A stretch of 64,000 nucleotides of DNA from Deinococcus sp. KNUC1210. GTDB taxonomy: Bacteria; Deinococcota; Deinococci; Deinococcales; Deinococcaceae. The notes under the pieces are model-generated. The model made no database searches, was not told where the DNA came from, and worked only from the letters and a program-made list of their open reading frames with translations. Made by a program: the position numbers and the translations under genes. Of the stretch, positions 17,604 through 28,592 are shown one piece after another. Position 1 is the stretch's first letter. Each line of letters begins with the position of its first letter. The stretch is taken from contig NZ_CP092190.1 in assembly GCF_022344005.1 (NCBI RefSeq), forward strand, positions 496,001 through 560,000, written 5' to 3'.

Positions 17604-18248
17604 TTACCTGAGACGCGGAAGGTTCAGGCGCAGGGTCCGGCTGCCGCTGCCGATCAGCAGGGTGGTCGCCAGTTCGCTGCCGCGCATGGCAGTATCACTC
17701 GGTCCCTCTGTCGGAAGCTGAATCCAGATCGCCAGGGGCCGGGTTTCGCCCGCTGCCAGCGACCCGATGACCGCGCCGCGCTGATCGTACAGCCCCGGCA
17801 GCGTCGCCAGTTCGCTGCCCTGCTCGCCGCTGGCCCACCACGTCAGGCCGCCGAGGGCAACCCGCGCCGCGCCCAGATTGTGCAGGCGCAGTTCTACCCG
17901 CGTCCAGCGCAGATCGCGGCTGACATAGACACCCTGGATGCTCACTTCGGTCAAGCCGAGACGGGCGACCTGGGCTCCCGTCAGCGTCGTCACGCTCCCC
18001 ATCTTCAGGGGGGCGGCAGCCAGGAACGCTGACCCTTCCGGCAGCTTCCACCCGTCCATGGAAAGATCGAGCAGTGTGACGCGGGTCAGCGGGGGCTTCT
18101 GGTACGTCTGGGCAGGCTGAGCTGGCTCCGGCAGCCCCAGGCGACTGCGGAGGCTGTCGGGTGCAGACGTCTGAGCGAGCGCCGTACCCAGCAGCGCTCC
18201 CAGCAGCAAAACGGCCCGGGCAGAGACAGAATGGAAGGAGGGCGTCAT
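17604..18248 (-). CDS. Exported protein of unknown function
   Basis: The start at 18248 gives 214 residues with a signal peptide (SARAVLLLGALLGTALAQ). The mature protein is beta-rich (TRVTLLDLSMDGWKLPEGSAFL..., LRWTRVELRLHNLGAARVALGGLTWWA) and suggests an immunoglobulin-like or periplasmic adaptor fold. No family is recognised. It lies between the dehydrogenase gene and ftsY on the same strand. Confidence 0.6.
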   Translation of the reverse strand: MTPSFHSVSARAVLLLGALLGTALAQTSAPDSLRSRLGLPEPAQPAQTYQKPPLTRVTLLDLSMDGWKLPEGSAFLAAAPLKMGSVTTLTGAQVARLGLTEVSIQGVYVSRDLRWTRVELRLHNLGAARVALGGLTWWASGEQGSELATLPGLYDQRGAVIGSLAAGETRPLAIWIQLPTEGPSDTAMRGSELATTLLIGSGSRTLRLNLPRLR

Positions 18249-18333
18249 GCTTCCACTGTAGTGAACCAGATGACGCGCCTCTGAAATGGCCGAACATTCA
18301 GAGGCTGACCTGTCGAGATGGCGGGGCGGGACC

Positions 18334-19293
<960 letters not shown>

Positions 19294-19354
19294 ACAGGCA
19301 GCATAGCGCCGCCGCCGCGTTGCAACCGTTCGGAAGTCTGTTTGTGGATGGGCG

Positions 19355-19789
19355 TCAGGAATTCAGGTGCAGCGTCATCTCGGTGGCAGAAGCCTGAAAC
19401 CCCAGCTCGGCATACAGCCCACGGGCCTGCTCGGAGGTGCCCAGTCCGACGATGCTCAGCCCTTCCAGCCGCGCCGTTTCCAGCACCCCGGACACGAGTT
19501 GCCGTGCCAGACCCCGCCGCCGGAAAGGAACCTCGACCATCACATTCACGACGCGCCCACGCAGCGGATGAGGTTCGCCACGTCTCGGCCCCCAGTTCAG
19601 CCGCAGCAGACCCGCTCCGCCGATCACTCGACCCTGCTGCTCGGCCAGCACGCCCGAATACATGGAAAAGGCCCCGGTCAGCCACGCCGCGTACTCCTCC
19701 AGATGCTCGCCCGATTCACCTGGATAGCGGTGGCGGGCGATGTGCTGCACGTCTTCAGGCGTAGCCGGGCGCAGCGTCCAGGCGGTCAT
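19355..19789 (-). CDS. GNAT-family N-acetyltransferase
   Basis: This 144-residue protein has the GNAT core: VIGGAGLLRLNWG (strand 2-3), VNVMVEVPFRRRGLARQLV (strand 4 and the acetyl-CoA loop R/QxxGxG/A), IVGLGTSEQARGLYAELGFQ (motif B). The substrate is unknown. It overlaps the downstream-encoded hydrolase gene by 4 nt, so the hydrolase and acetyltransferase are co-expressed. Confidence 0.85.
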   Translation of the reverse strand: MTAWTLRPATPEDVQHIARHRYPGESGEHLEEYAAWLTGAFSMYSGVLAEQQGRVIGGAGLLRLNWGPRRGEPHPLRGRVVNVMVEVPFRRRGLARQLVSGVLETARLEGLSIVGLGTSEQARGLYAELGFQASATEMTLHLNS

Positions 19790-20526
19790 TCACCGACCAG
19801 AAAACGCGCCGTCTCGCGGTACAGCATCTCGGTGACCTCCAGACTGTCGAAGGTATGCCCCGCGCCGGGAATGGCGACCGCGTCGCAGCCGAGCGCCTGG
19901 GCGTAGCGCACGCCTACCTCGGGAGGAACCGTGGCGTCCTGATCGCCGTGAAAGATGCGGGCGGTTCCGCCCCAGCGGCGGGCGGCCTCCAGCGGCTTCA
20001 GGCGCGGCATTTCCAGCAGAAACTCGCGTCCGATGGGCCAGCCGCCGTGGTCCGACACCACCGGGGGCACGAAGCCTCCCTTCAGCAGGGGCAGCCACAG
20101 GTCGGGAAGGGCGGGTGCCCACAGCGCCAGTCGGTGCGGTTGCAGCTCCGGCGCACTCAGGGCCGCCACCATTCCGCCCATCGAAAAGCCCAGCAGCATG
20201 GTTCTCACCGGGTCGATACCGGGGTACTGGCGCAGATACTCCATCGCCGCCGCCGCGTCCTGCATTTCCCGCGTGACGGTCATCTCCGAGAAATCGCCCT
20301 CCGAGTCGCCACTTCCCCGAAAATCGATTCGCAGCGACGCCACGCCCAGACGTTGCAGATACCGTGACAGCAGCGGCAACAGGCGGTGATCTCCGGCGCG
20401 GTTGCCGGTGAAGCCGTGCAGAATCAGCACACTCGGATGGCCGTGGGTGGGCGGCGGCGTGTCGGGCAGGTGCAGCATGCCGTAAACGCTCTGACCATCG
20501 ACCCGCAGCGACGCGAAAGTTTCCAT
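19786..20526 (-). CDS. Alpha/beta hydrolase (S9/esterase-like)
   Basis: This 246-residue protein has the alpha/beta-hydrolase fold with VLILHGFTGN (oxyanion loop), RIDFRGSGDSEG, the nucleophile elbow GFSMGG (Ser), GDQDATVP (acid) and PGAGHTFDS (His). It resembles small feruloyl-esterase or acylaminoacyl-peptidase-like hydrolases of the cytosol. Its stop overlaps the start of the GNAT gene (ATGA). Confidence 0.85.
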   Translation of the reverse strand: METFASLRVDGQSVYGMLHLPDTPPPTHGHPSVLILHGFTGNRAGDHRLLPLLSRYLQRLGVASLRIDFRGSGDSEGDFSEMTVTREMQDAAAAMEYLRQYPGIDPVRTMLLGFSMGGMVAALSAPELQPHRLALWAPALPDLWLPLLKGGFVPPVVSDHGGWPIGREFLLEMPRLKPLEAARRWGGTARIFHGDQDATVPPEVGVRYAQALGCDAVAIPGAGHTFDSLEVTEMLYRETARFLVGE

Positions 20527-20715
20527 GCCGAAAAGTGTAGTGCGAAACGTGAAATGCCGCGCGAGTTGAACATCTCGGGCCCGCTTTCAGTGTCATTCCG
20601 GTCCTCATGAAATGGGCAGCTTCACCGGGTGACTGAGACGGTTCACCATTACTTAATCTAGATGCAGAAAACCCAGAAAGGCCGATGAGAGCGTTGAATA
20701 TGGCGTGAGAAGACA

Positions 20716-20744
20716 TTGACCCGGATAAAGATCGCCATTAGAAT
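20716..20744 (+). promoter_or_regulatory. Sigma-A promoter of lipoprotein-subtilase operon
   Basis: TTGACC (20716-20721) and TAGAAT (20739-20744) are separated by exactly 17 nt. Transcription would begin near 20751, leaving a 5' UTR of about 120 nt before the ATG at 20874. Confidence 0.8.
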
Positions 20745-20763
20745 CCCCCCATCGTCACATCGC

Positions 20764-20845
20764 ACGCCCCAGGTGGGGGATGGGCGTCTTCTATACACCC
20801 TGCCCTTCTCGGGCTGTGGTCTTGTGTGTATTTCAGGGCAGGGTG
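20764..20845 (+). promoter_or_regulatory. Structured 5' UTR with competing hairpins
   Basis: Several stems can form in the leader: ACGCCC with GGGCGT (20764-20787), GCCC with GGGC (20802-20814), ATACAC with GTGTAT (20793-20798 with 20826-20831), and CACCCTGCCCT with AGGGCAGGGTG (20796-20806 with 20835-20845). The last two share bases and would be alternatives or a pseudoknot. No known riboswitch class is recognised. Confidence 0.45.
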
Positions 20846-20873
20846 GAACCCAGCGTCAGATTGGAGACATATT

Positions 20874-22521
20874 ATGAAGAAAAGCGCTTCAGCAGCAGTT
20901 TTTCTCGCGGTTGCCCTGGCTCTCGGAGCCTGTGGACCGTCAAATCCTGACCCGGTCACGCCGCCCGCCACCGACACCAGCATCATCGGATCGGGCAGCG
21001 TCAGCGTGCAGGGGTATGTACAGAGTCAGAACGGCGGCGCAGCGGTGGCAGGAAGCACCGTCACCGTCACCGACGCCAGCGGCACGGCCATCGGCACCGG
21101 CACCACCACCGCCACCGGCCAGTTCACGCTGAAAGTCAATCCCGGTGCCTACAACCTGTCGTTTGCCAAGAGCGGCTACGCCGGTTCGGTGGTCGAGAGC
21201 TTCCCGGTCACGGCAGGCATGACCGCGCCGCTGAACGTGATCGAGAAGGTCGCCTTCGATCCCAGCTTCTCGACGGCTCCGCCCAAACTGAGCGTCACGT
21301 CGCTGAACGGCACCACCGAGACGGCCTTCCCCACCGATCCCGCCAATGCCCTGAGCTTCAACGCCAGCACCGGCCTGACGCTGCACTACGTCGCCACCTC
21401 GCCCGCTCCGACCACGGCCTTCCCGGTCTCGCTGAGTCCGGTGAGCCTGTACGCCGCTGTGGGCCTGCTCAATACCCCCGGTTCCGGCTTTATGGGCAGC
21501 CGCGCCATCGCGTCCAACGATCCCAAGAATTCGACCTTCGATACCACGCTCAAAGTGACCGGCGCGTCCATCCGGGGCGTGCGCGGCGCCACCTATCTGA
21601 ATCTGGTGGCCTACGACTTCAATTACAACCGCATCAACAAGTACATCCCCATCGTCATCAACGATGACGCCCCCGACGACGCCGCTGGGGGCCTTTATCG
21701 ACACCTCGGCCCGCGCCGTGACGCTGGCCCAGAAACTGAACGGCGGCGGCTTCAACGGCGTCGTCAAGCCGGACGGCGCAACCGCCGAGACCAGCAGCAT
21801 GTGGGTCGATCTGAACTTCAACTATCAGGCTGGCCTTCAGGGTGATCTGACTGGCTTCCGGGTCTTCACCTCCGACGACGGCAAATCCTTCACGCTGCTC
21901 AAGACGCTGGACGGCAGCGCCACCAGTGCCCGCGACAGCAGCCCGAGCCTGACCCCGGGCAAGCGCGTGTACTACTTCGTGCAGGCATACAACAGCACCC
22001 AGAGCGTGGATAGCCCGGTCATGGACACCGCCCCGCTCGACAGCTTCCTGCTGACCAGCATCGGGCCTGCCAACCACAGCAGCGGCGTGTCGGTCAAACC
22101 CACGCTGAGCTGGACGCTCGACAAGGCGGTGGGCGATTACCGCAAGTTCTTTGTGAACGTCTTCGATTACCCCAGCCAGGGCGCGTACTGCATCTGGGGC
22201 AACTCGCTGTGCACCGGTGTGGACGAGAAAGACAACAACGTGTACCTCGATGACGGCAGCACGCCCGGCCTGACGGTCAGCGGCCTGAACTACAGCGTGC
22301 CCTTCAACGAGAACGGTACGGCTGTCATCAAGCAGCTGGACGCCTATCACAGCTACACCTTCGACGTGTCGGCGGCGGCCTACAGCAAGGACGGCAAGGC
22401 CGTCTCGATCGCCCACGACTATTTCAGCACCTTCTACGAGGGTCTGGCGACGTGCAACTTCGGCGGCCCGGTCTGCGAAGGTCTGGTCAGTACCTTTACC
22501 ACGGGTGACGGGAGCAACTGA
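20874..22521 (+). pseudogene. Lipoprotein with Ig-like domains, frameshifted
   Basis: A lipoprotein signal (Ala-Leu-Gly-Ala-Cys, Cys at about residue 21) is followed by a carboxypeptidase-regulatory-like domain (VQGYVQSQNGGAAVAGSTV..., GNYNL-type repeats), then further Ig/fibronectin-like segments. The frame shifts near 21670: removing one C from the run 21670-21674 gives Asn-Asp-Asp-Ala-Pro-Thr-Thr-Pro-Leu-Gly-Ala-Phe and continues to TGA at 22519. The full product would be about 548 residues. The stop overlaps the start of the subtilase gene (TGATG), so the two are translationally coupled surface proteins. The break looks like a sequencing error. Confidence 0.7.
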
Positions 22522-24752
22522 TGAATAAGAAGGCCATTCTCTATACCTCGCTGGCCCTGCTGCTGGCTGCTTGCGGTTCGACCAGCCCCACCAGCACCGC
22601 CACGCCCACCAATACCGGCGCGGCTCCCACCTCGCTGAGCGCACGGCTCGGCCTGACGCGCACCAGCACCCTGGTGCTGCCCGATCTGGACAGCCTGAAG
22701 CGCGAAGCGGGCGATACCAGCGCCAGCGACGTGGTGGTCAGCTATCTGGACCTGAGCGACGTGCAGACGCTGACGACGCACCTGGGAGCCACGCTCAAAG
22801 GCGTGATTCCCGAGCTGCACGCGGCGCTGCTCGACCTGCCGGGCACCCTGAGCGGGCAGAAAGTCGCCCTGAGCATGAGCATGGGCAGCGGACGCCTGAG
22901 CGCCCGGCTGAACGGACACAGCGGCGCACTTCTCCCGGTTCCGGCTCCGTCGCAGGACCCTGCCGCCCTCTCGGCCCAGAGCGTCGGTGCGGCCAACCTG
23001 GACACCGATCCCCTCAGCAACAAGCAGTGGTGGATTCCCCAGGTCAAGGCCGATCAGGTGCGCGGCATCGCCACCGGTAAGGGCGTGATCGTGGGCGTGG
23101 TCGACGACGATTTCGACCGCCAGCACGAGGACCTGAAGGCCGACGGCAAGATCGTGGCGGGCATCGATACCACCGACGTTTCCACCGTGAAGCTCCTGAA
23201 TCCGGGCGATCCGCTGACCAGCGGCTCTCACGGCAGCGGCAGCGCGGGCACCATCGGCGAGCGCCTGGGCAACGGCGTGGGCGGCGCGGGCATCGCTCCC
23301 GACGCCATCCTGATGCCGATCCGTATCTTCAACCCCAACTTTACCGGCGACTTCAACGTGGCCTACGGCATCGTGTGGGCGGTCAATCACGGTGCACAGG
23401 TGCTGAACAACTCCTGGGGTGGCGGCGGCTACAGCCAGATCCTCAAGGACGCCGTGGACTACGCCCTGCTGAACAACGTGACCGTGGTCGGCTCGGCAGG
23501 CAACGACAACAGCGACTTCCAGACCGGACTGGCCGCCTTCCCCGGCACCATCTCGGTGGGCGCGAGCAGCGGCGGCGACCTCAAGACCGACTTCTCGACC
23601 TTCGGCCCCCGCGTCGATCTGTATGCCCCCGGCGACGCCGGACTGACCACCGAGATCAACGAGGCACTTCCCAGCCCGGCCCGCGAGTCGTCGTACAACC
23701 TGTTCGGCGGCACCAGCATGGCGGGCCCGGTCGTGTCGGGCGGCGCAGCCCTGGTGATCGATAAGGCGGCCCAGCTTGGCCTGACCGGCAAGACGGCGCT
23801 GACGCCCTACCAGATCAAGCGCCTGCTGACCGACAACGGCGATCCGATGCAGGACCCGCGCACACCCGGTTTCAAGCGCCTGAACCTGGTCAATTCGCTG
23901 AACTTCACGGCCAGCAGCGTGCCTGCCGACGGCGGCTACGTGCTGGTGGGCGTGACCGATCTGGTGACGGGCGGCGGCATCGACGGCAGCGACGTGATCC
24001 TGCACCCCCTGAGCGGCCAGAACAAGGGCCAGGACTACCTCTCCCAGACGAGCTACGGCGGCTACGGCACCAACAGCAAGGGCAAGGCAGGGTACATCTT
24101 CGGGGAAGATATCGGCCTGACCGGCGTGGCAGTGTTCGCAGGCATCGAGCCAGGTGACTACGAGGTAGAGGTGGCTGGCCCCGGCGCACTGGGCTACGGC
24201 GACACCCGCACGGTGCTTTCGAACCGCATTACCGTCGGTGCCGGAGCATCGAGCGCCACCAATCCGGTGGTGTTGCAGTACCAGCACCAGATCGATTTCA
24301 ACGAATTCACGGCTGCTGGCCGCAACGGTGCGCCTGCCAGCGCCACGAACCTGAACGTGTACCCGGCGGGCTATTTCGCCAAAAACCTGCTGGGCGGCAC
24401 CTTCGACAACAACTACAACTACAACGGCCCCATTCCGGCCTTCCCCGGTGCGCCCGCCGGAACGCCCGACCAGGACTTCTACAAGGTCACTGTGCCTGCC
24501 GGGAAGACCATCAGCGTTTCGAGCTACGCCAGCAAAGTCGGCAGCAACGCCGTCACCAAGGTCGAACTGGTGGACGCAAGCGGCGCAGCTCTGCCGGGCG
24601 CGACCAGCACGGCTTCGAGCGCCAGCAGCCAGAGCGATTACGTCGCCAAGTTCAAAGCCACCGCTGACACCACCGTCTTCCTGAAATTCAGCAGTGCCAA
24701 TGGCAGCTACGGACTGGGAAGCTGGTACGGCAGCCTGTTCAGCATCCAGTAA
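22521..24752 (+). CDS. Subtilisin-family (S8) serine protease lipoprotein
   Basis: This 743-residue protein starts with a lipobox signal (Leu-Leu-Ala-Ala-Cys). A propeptide-like region precedes the catalytic domain, whose triad is visible: Asp195 (VGVVDDDFD), His237 (GSHGSG) and Ser399 (GGTSMAGP), with oxyanion Asn in SAGNDNSD. After about residue 470 come two beta-rich domains, the last resembling a pre-peptidase C-terminal domain (DQDFYKVTVPAGKTISVS...). It probably degrades extracellular protein for nutrition. It is coupled by TGATG to the upstream lipoprotein gene. Confidence 0.9.
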   Translation: MNKKAILYTSLALLLAACGSTSPTSTATPTNTGAAPTSLSARLGLTRTSTLVLPDLDSLKREAGDTSASDVVVSYLDLSDVQTLTTHLGATLKGVIPELHAALLDLPGTLSGQKVALSMSMGSGRLSARLNGHSGALLPVPAPSQDPAALSAQSVGAANLDTDPLSNKQWWIPQVKADQVRGIATGKGVIVGVVDDDFDRQHEDLKADGKIVAGIDTTDVSTVKLLNPGDPLTSGSHGSGSAGTIGERLGNGVGGAGIAPDAILMPIRIFNPNFTGDFNVAYGIVWAVNHGAQVLNNSWGGGGYSQILKDAVDYALLNNVTVVGSAGNDNSDFQTGLAAFPGTISVGASSGGDLKTDFSTFGPRVDLYAPGDAGLTTEINEALPSPARESSYNLFGGTSMAGPVVSGGAALVIDKAAQLGLTGKTALTPYQIKRLLTDNGDPMQDPRTPGFKRLNLVNSLNFTASSVPADGGYVLVGVTDLVTGGGIDGSDVILHPLSGQNKGQDYLSQTSYGGYGTNSKGKAGYIFGEDIGLTGVAVFAGIEPGDYEVEVAGPGALGYGDTRTVLSNRITVGAGASSATNPVVLQYQHQIDFNEFTAAGRNGAPASATNLNVYPAGYFAKNLLGGTFDNNYNYNGPIPAFPGAPAGTPDQDFYKVTVPAGKTISVSSYASKVGSNAVTKVELVDASGAALPGATSTASSASSQSDYVAKFKATADTTVFLKFSSANGSYGLGSWYGSLFSIQ

Positions 24753-24770
24753 ACACCGCCAGAGCAGCAC

Positions 24771-24811
24771 AAGAAGAGGGCCGCGAGTTTGAAGCTCGCG
24801 GCCCTCTTCTT
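24771..24811. terminator. Bidirectional terminator hairpin
   Basis: Exact 17-bp arms (24771-24787 and 24795-24811) around a 7-nt loop sit between the convergent subtilase and miaB genes. A/T-rich ends on both sides (AAGAAG and CTTCTTGTTT) allow termination in either direction. Confidence 0.8.
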
Positions 24812-24830
24812 GTTTGCCGTCCGGCTGCCT

Positions 24831-26210
24831 TCAGACCATCGAAAGCGGGCTGCTCACGGCGGCGGCTTCCGGCGTCAGGCGGGGCAGTTCGGGTAGCGCC
24901 TCGCCGTTCGGCCCCAGGACAGCGCCGTACAGCATGTGCGGGGTGGCGTGGCCGATACGGACCGGATAGATGCCCGCCGTTTCTGCCCCCAGCGCCTTCG
25001 GAACGACCACCGGATGGTTACCGCGCGAGTGGCCTTCCAGAAAGCCCTCGGCGTGGGCATTGCCGCGCAGCAACACTTCCTGAATGCTGCCGACCTTGCT
25101 GGCATTCTTCCGCTGGCTCCACTCCTTCTGCTTCACGATCAGACGCTGTAACCGCTCGGTCTTGACTTCACGGGGCAGATCGGTGAAGTGCTGATAGCTG
25201 GGCGTGCCGGGCCGGGCGCTGTAGATGAACATGTAGGCGCTGTCGTAGCCCACCTCGTCGTACAGATCGAGCGTGTGCTGAAAGTCTTCCTCGGTCTCGC
25301 CGGGAAAGCCCACGATGATATCGGTGGCGAGCACCACGCCCGGCAGGTGCTTCTTGATGTCAGCGATGTGCGACAGGTACTTCTCGCGGGTGTATTCGCG
25401 GGCCATCCGCCGCAGCACGCGGTTACTGCCGCTCTGCACCGGCAGATGCACGAACTCGCACACGGCGGGCGTTTCGCTCATGGCAATCGCCACGTCTTCG
25501 GTAAAGTTCATCGGATGGCTGGTGGTGAACTTGATGCGCCGGATGCCGCTGCGCCCCACCGCTCTGAGCAGGTCGGCAAAGCTGGGAATACCGGCGATCT
25601 TCGCGCCCTGATCGAACCCGTAGGCGTTCACGTTCTGTCCCAGCAGCGTCACTTCCTGCACGCCCGCTTCCAGCAGACCGTCCAGTTCCTTCAGGATGCT
25701 GGCGGGCGTGCGGCTGACCTGCGGCCCCCGGGTGGTGGGCACGATGCAGTAGGTGCAGTGATGGTCGCAGCCGCGCATGATGGTCAGGTGCGCCTGCAAC
25801 CTGCCCTGCGGCGCGGGCGGAATATGGTCGTGCAGCTCGTCCTTGAACTGAAGGCCCCAGAAGCGCTGATTGCTCTCCAGCGCCGCGCCGATATCGAGCA
25901 GACTGCCCGGCCCCAGCAGCACGTCCACCTCGAACTTCCGGGCGATCTGCTGCCCTTCTTCGAGCTGGGCGAGGCAGCCCATCATGCCGACGACCAGCCC
26001 GCGCTCGTGCTTCTGGCGGCGCAGATCGCCCAGCAGACTGCGAACCTTGTCAACGGGCTTGCCACGCACCGCGCAGGTATTGACCAGCACGAAATCGGCG
26101 GCGTCGATGGTATCCACCAGATCGAGACCCAGCGAGACGAGCTGGCTCTCGACCAGATGTGTGTCGTATTCGTTCATCTGACAGCCGTAGGTAATAACGG
26201 TGGCCTTCAT
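24831..26210 (-). CDS. miaB: tRNA-2-methylthio-N6-dimethylallyladenosine synthase
   Basis: MiaB is a radical-SAM enzyme that adds a methylthio group to i6A37 of tRNAs. The start at [10 protein letters not shown] gives 459 residues. The N-terminal UPF0004 domain has its cluster cysteines ([22 protein letters not shown]), and the radical-SAM cluster is in [32 protein letters not shown] sequence and a C-terminal TRAM-like domain ([12 protein letters not shown]) complete the family layout. Confidence 0.95.
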   Translation of the reverse strand: MKATVITYGCQMNEYDTHLVESQLVSLGLDLVDTIDAADFVLVNTCAVRGKPVDKVRSLLGDLRRQKHERGLVVGMMGCLAQLEEGQQIARKFEVDVLLGPGSLLDIGAALESNQRFWGLQFKDELHDHIPPAPQGRLQAHLTIMRGCDHHCTYCIVPTTRGPQVSRTPASILKELDGLLEAGVQEVTLLGQNVNAYGFDQGAKIAGIPSFADLLRAVGRSGIRRIKFTTSHPMNFTEDVAIAMSETPAVCEFVHLPVQSGSNRVLRRMAREYTREKYLSHIADIKKHLPGVVLATDIIVGFPGETEEDFQHTLDLYDEVGYDSAYMFIYSARPGTPSYQHFTDLPREVKTERLQRLIVKQKEWSQRKNASKVGSIQEVLLRGNAHAEGFLEGHSRGNHPVVVPKALGAETAGIYPVRIGHATPHMLYGAVLGPNGEALPELPRLTPEAAAVSSPLSMV

Positions 26211-26349
26211 CGTTGATCCTCGTACATACATCCTCCGGGCCTCCTGGGGGATTCCAGGGCCGAAGGCGTATTGTAGCGGCTTCCCGCTTCGTCCACATCT
26301 TTGAATCTTTGCCTAACGCCCGTTTGCCTGCCCCTGCTAAACTCGGAGC

Positions 26350-28001
<1,652 letters not shown>

Positions 28002-28002
<1 letters not shown>

Positions 28003-28052
28003 CCCGGTCCCCGTGGACGCGGCCCGAGCACCCGGATGACCTGGGGCCGGGC
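28002..28052 (+). terminator. Hairpin after carboxylase gene
   Basis: GCCCGG-T-CCCC (28002-28012) pairs with GGGGCCGGGC (28043-28052), with one bulge, directly after the stop codon. Confidence 0.55.
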
Positions 28053-28093
28053 CGTTCCTGTGCAGGCCTGCACCGCCCCTTTACACTCTGAGC

Positions 28094-28540
28094 ATGTATA
28101 CCTTTGTGCTGATCCTGCATAACCTGCTGCGCTGGCTCGTGGTCGTCGGGGCGGTGTATCTGCTGGCCCGCGTGCTGCCGGGGCTACGTGGCGACCGCGC
28201 CTGGACACGTCAGGAAGGGCGGGCGGCCCAGATCTTTACCGGACTGATGGATCTTCAGCTGCTGGTCGGAGGAGCGCTGTATCTGGGCGTGTCGCCCTAC
28301 ATGAAGAGCATCCTGGACAATTTCGGAGCCGCCATGAAGGGCAGCGAGACGCGCTTTTTCGCGGTCGAACACGTGACCGGCATGCTGATCTCGGTGGCGC
28401 TGGCGCATGTGGGCAACGTGCTGTGGAAGCGGCAGGCCACCGATGCGGGCAAGTTCCGCAGCGCCGCCCTGTGGTTCGGTCTGAGCCTGCTGTGTCTGCT
28501 GGCGTTCATTCCCTGGTGGCGTCCGCTGCTGCGGCTGTAA
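28094..28540 (+). CDS. Four-helix membrane protein, cytochrome-like
   Basis: This 148-residue protein has four membrane helices. Conserved-looking histidines in the helices (LHNLLRW near residue 9; VEHVTGMLISVALAHVG near 93-105) recall heme-ligating or quinone-reactive membrane proteins such as the CopD/cytochrome b561 group, but no full signature is present. TACACT 6 nt upstream of the ATG suggests leaderless transcription. Function unknown. Confidence 0.6.
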   Translation: MYTFVLILHNLLRWLVVVGAVYLLARVLPGLRGDRAWTRQEGRAAQIFTGLMDLQLLVGGALYLGVSPYMKSILDNFGAAMKGSETRFFAVEHVTGMLISVALAHVGNVLWKRQATDAGKFRSAALWFGLSLLCLLAFIPWWRPLLRL

Positions 28541-28545
28541 AGCAG

Positions 28546-28576
28546 AAAAACCCGCCCCCGGTCCAGCGGGGCGGGC
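28546..28576 (-). terminator. Intrinsic terminator of the nuclease gene
   Basis: CCCGCCCC (28551-28558) pairs with GGGGCGGG (28568-28575). In minus-strand direction the stem is followed by TTTTT, 17 nt past the nuclease stop codon. Confidence 0.8.
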
Positions 28577-28592
28577 CTGAAAGCTAAGGAGC

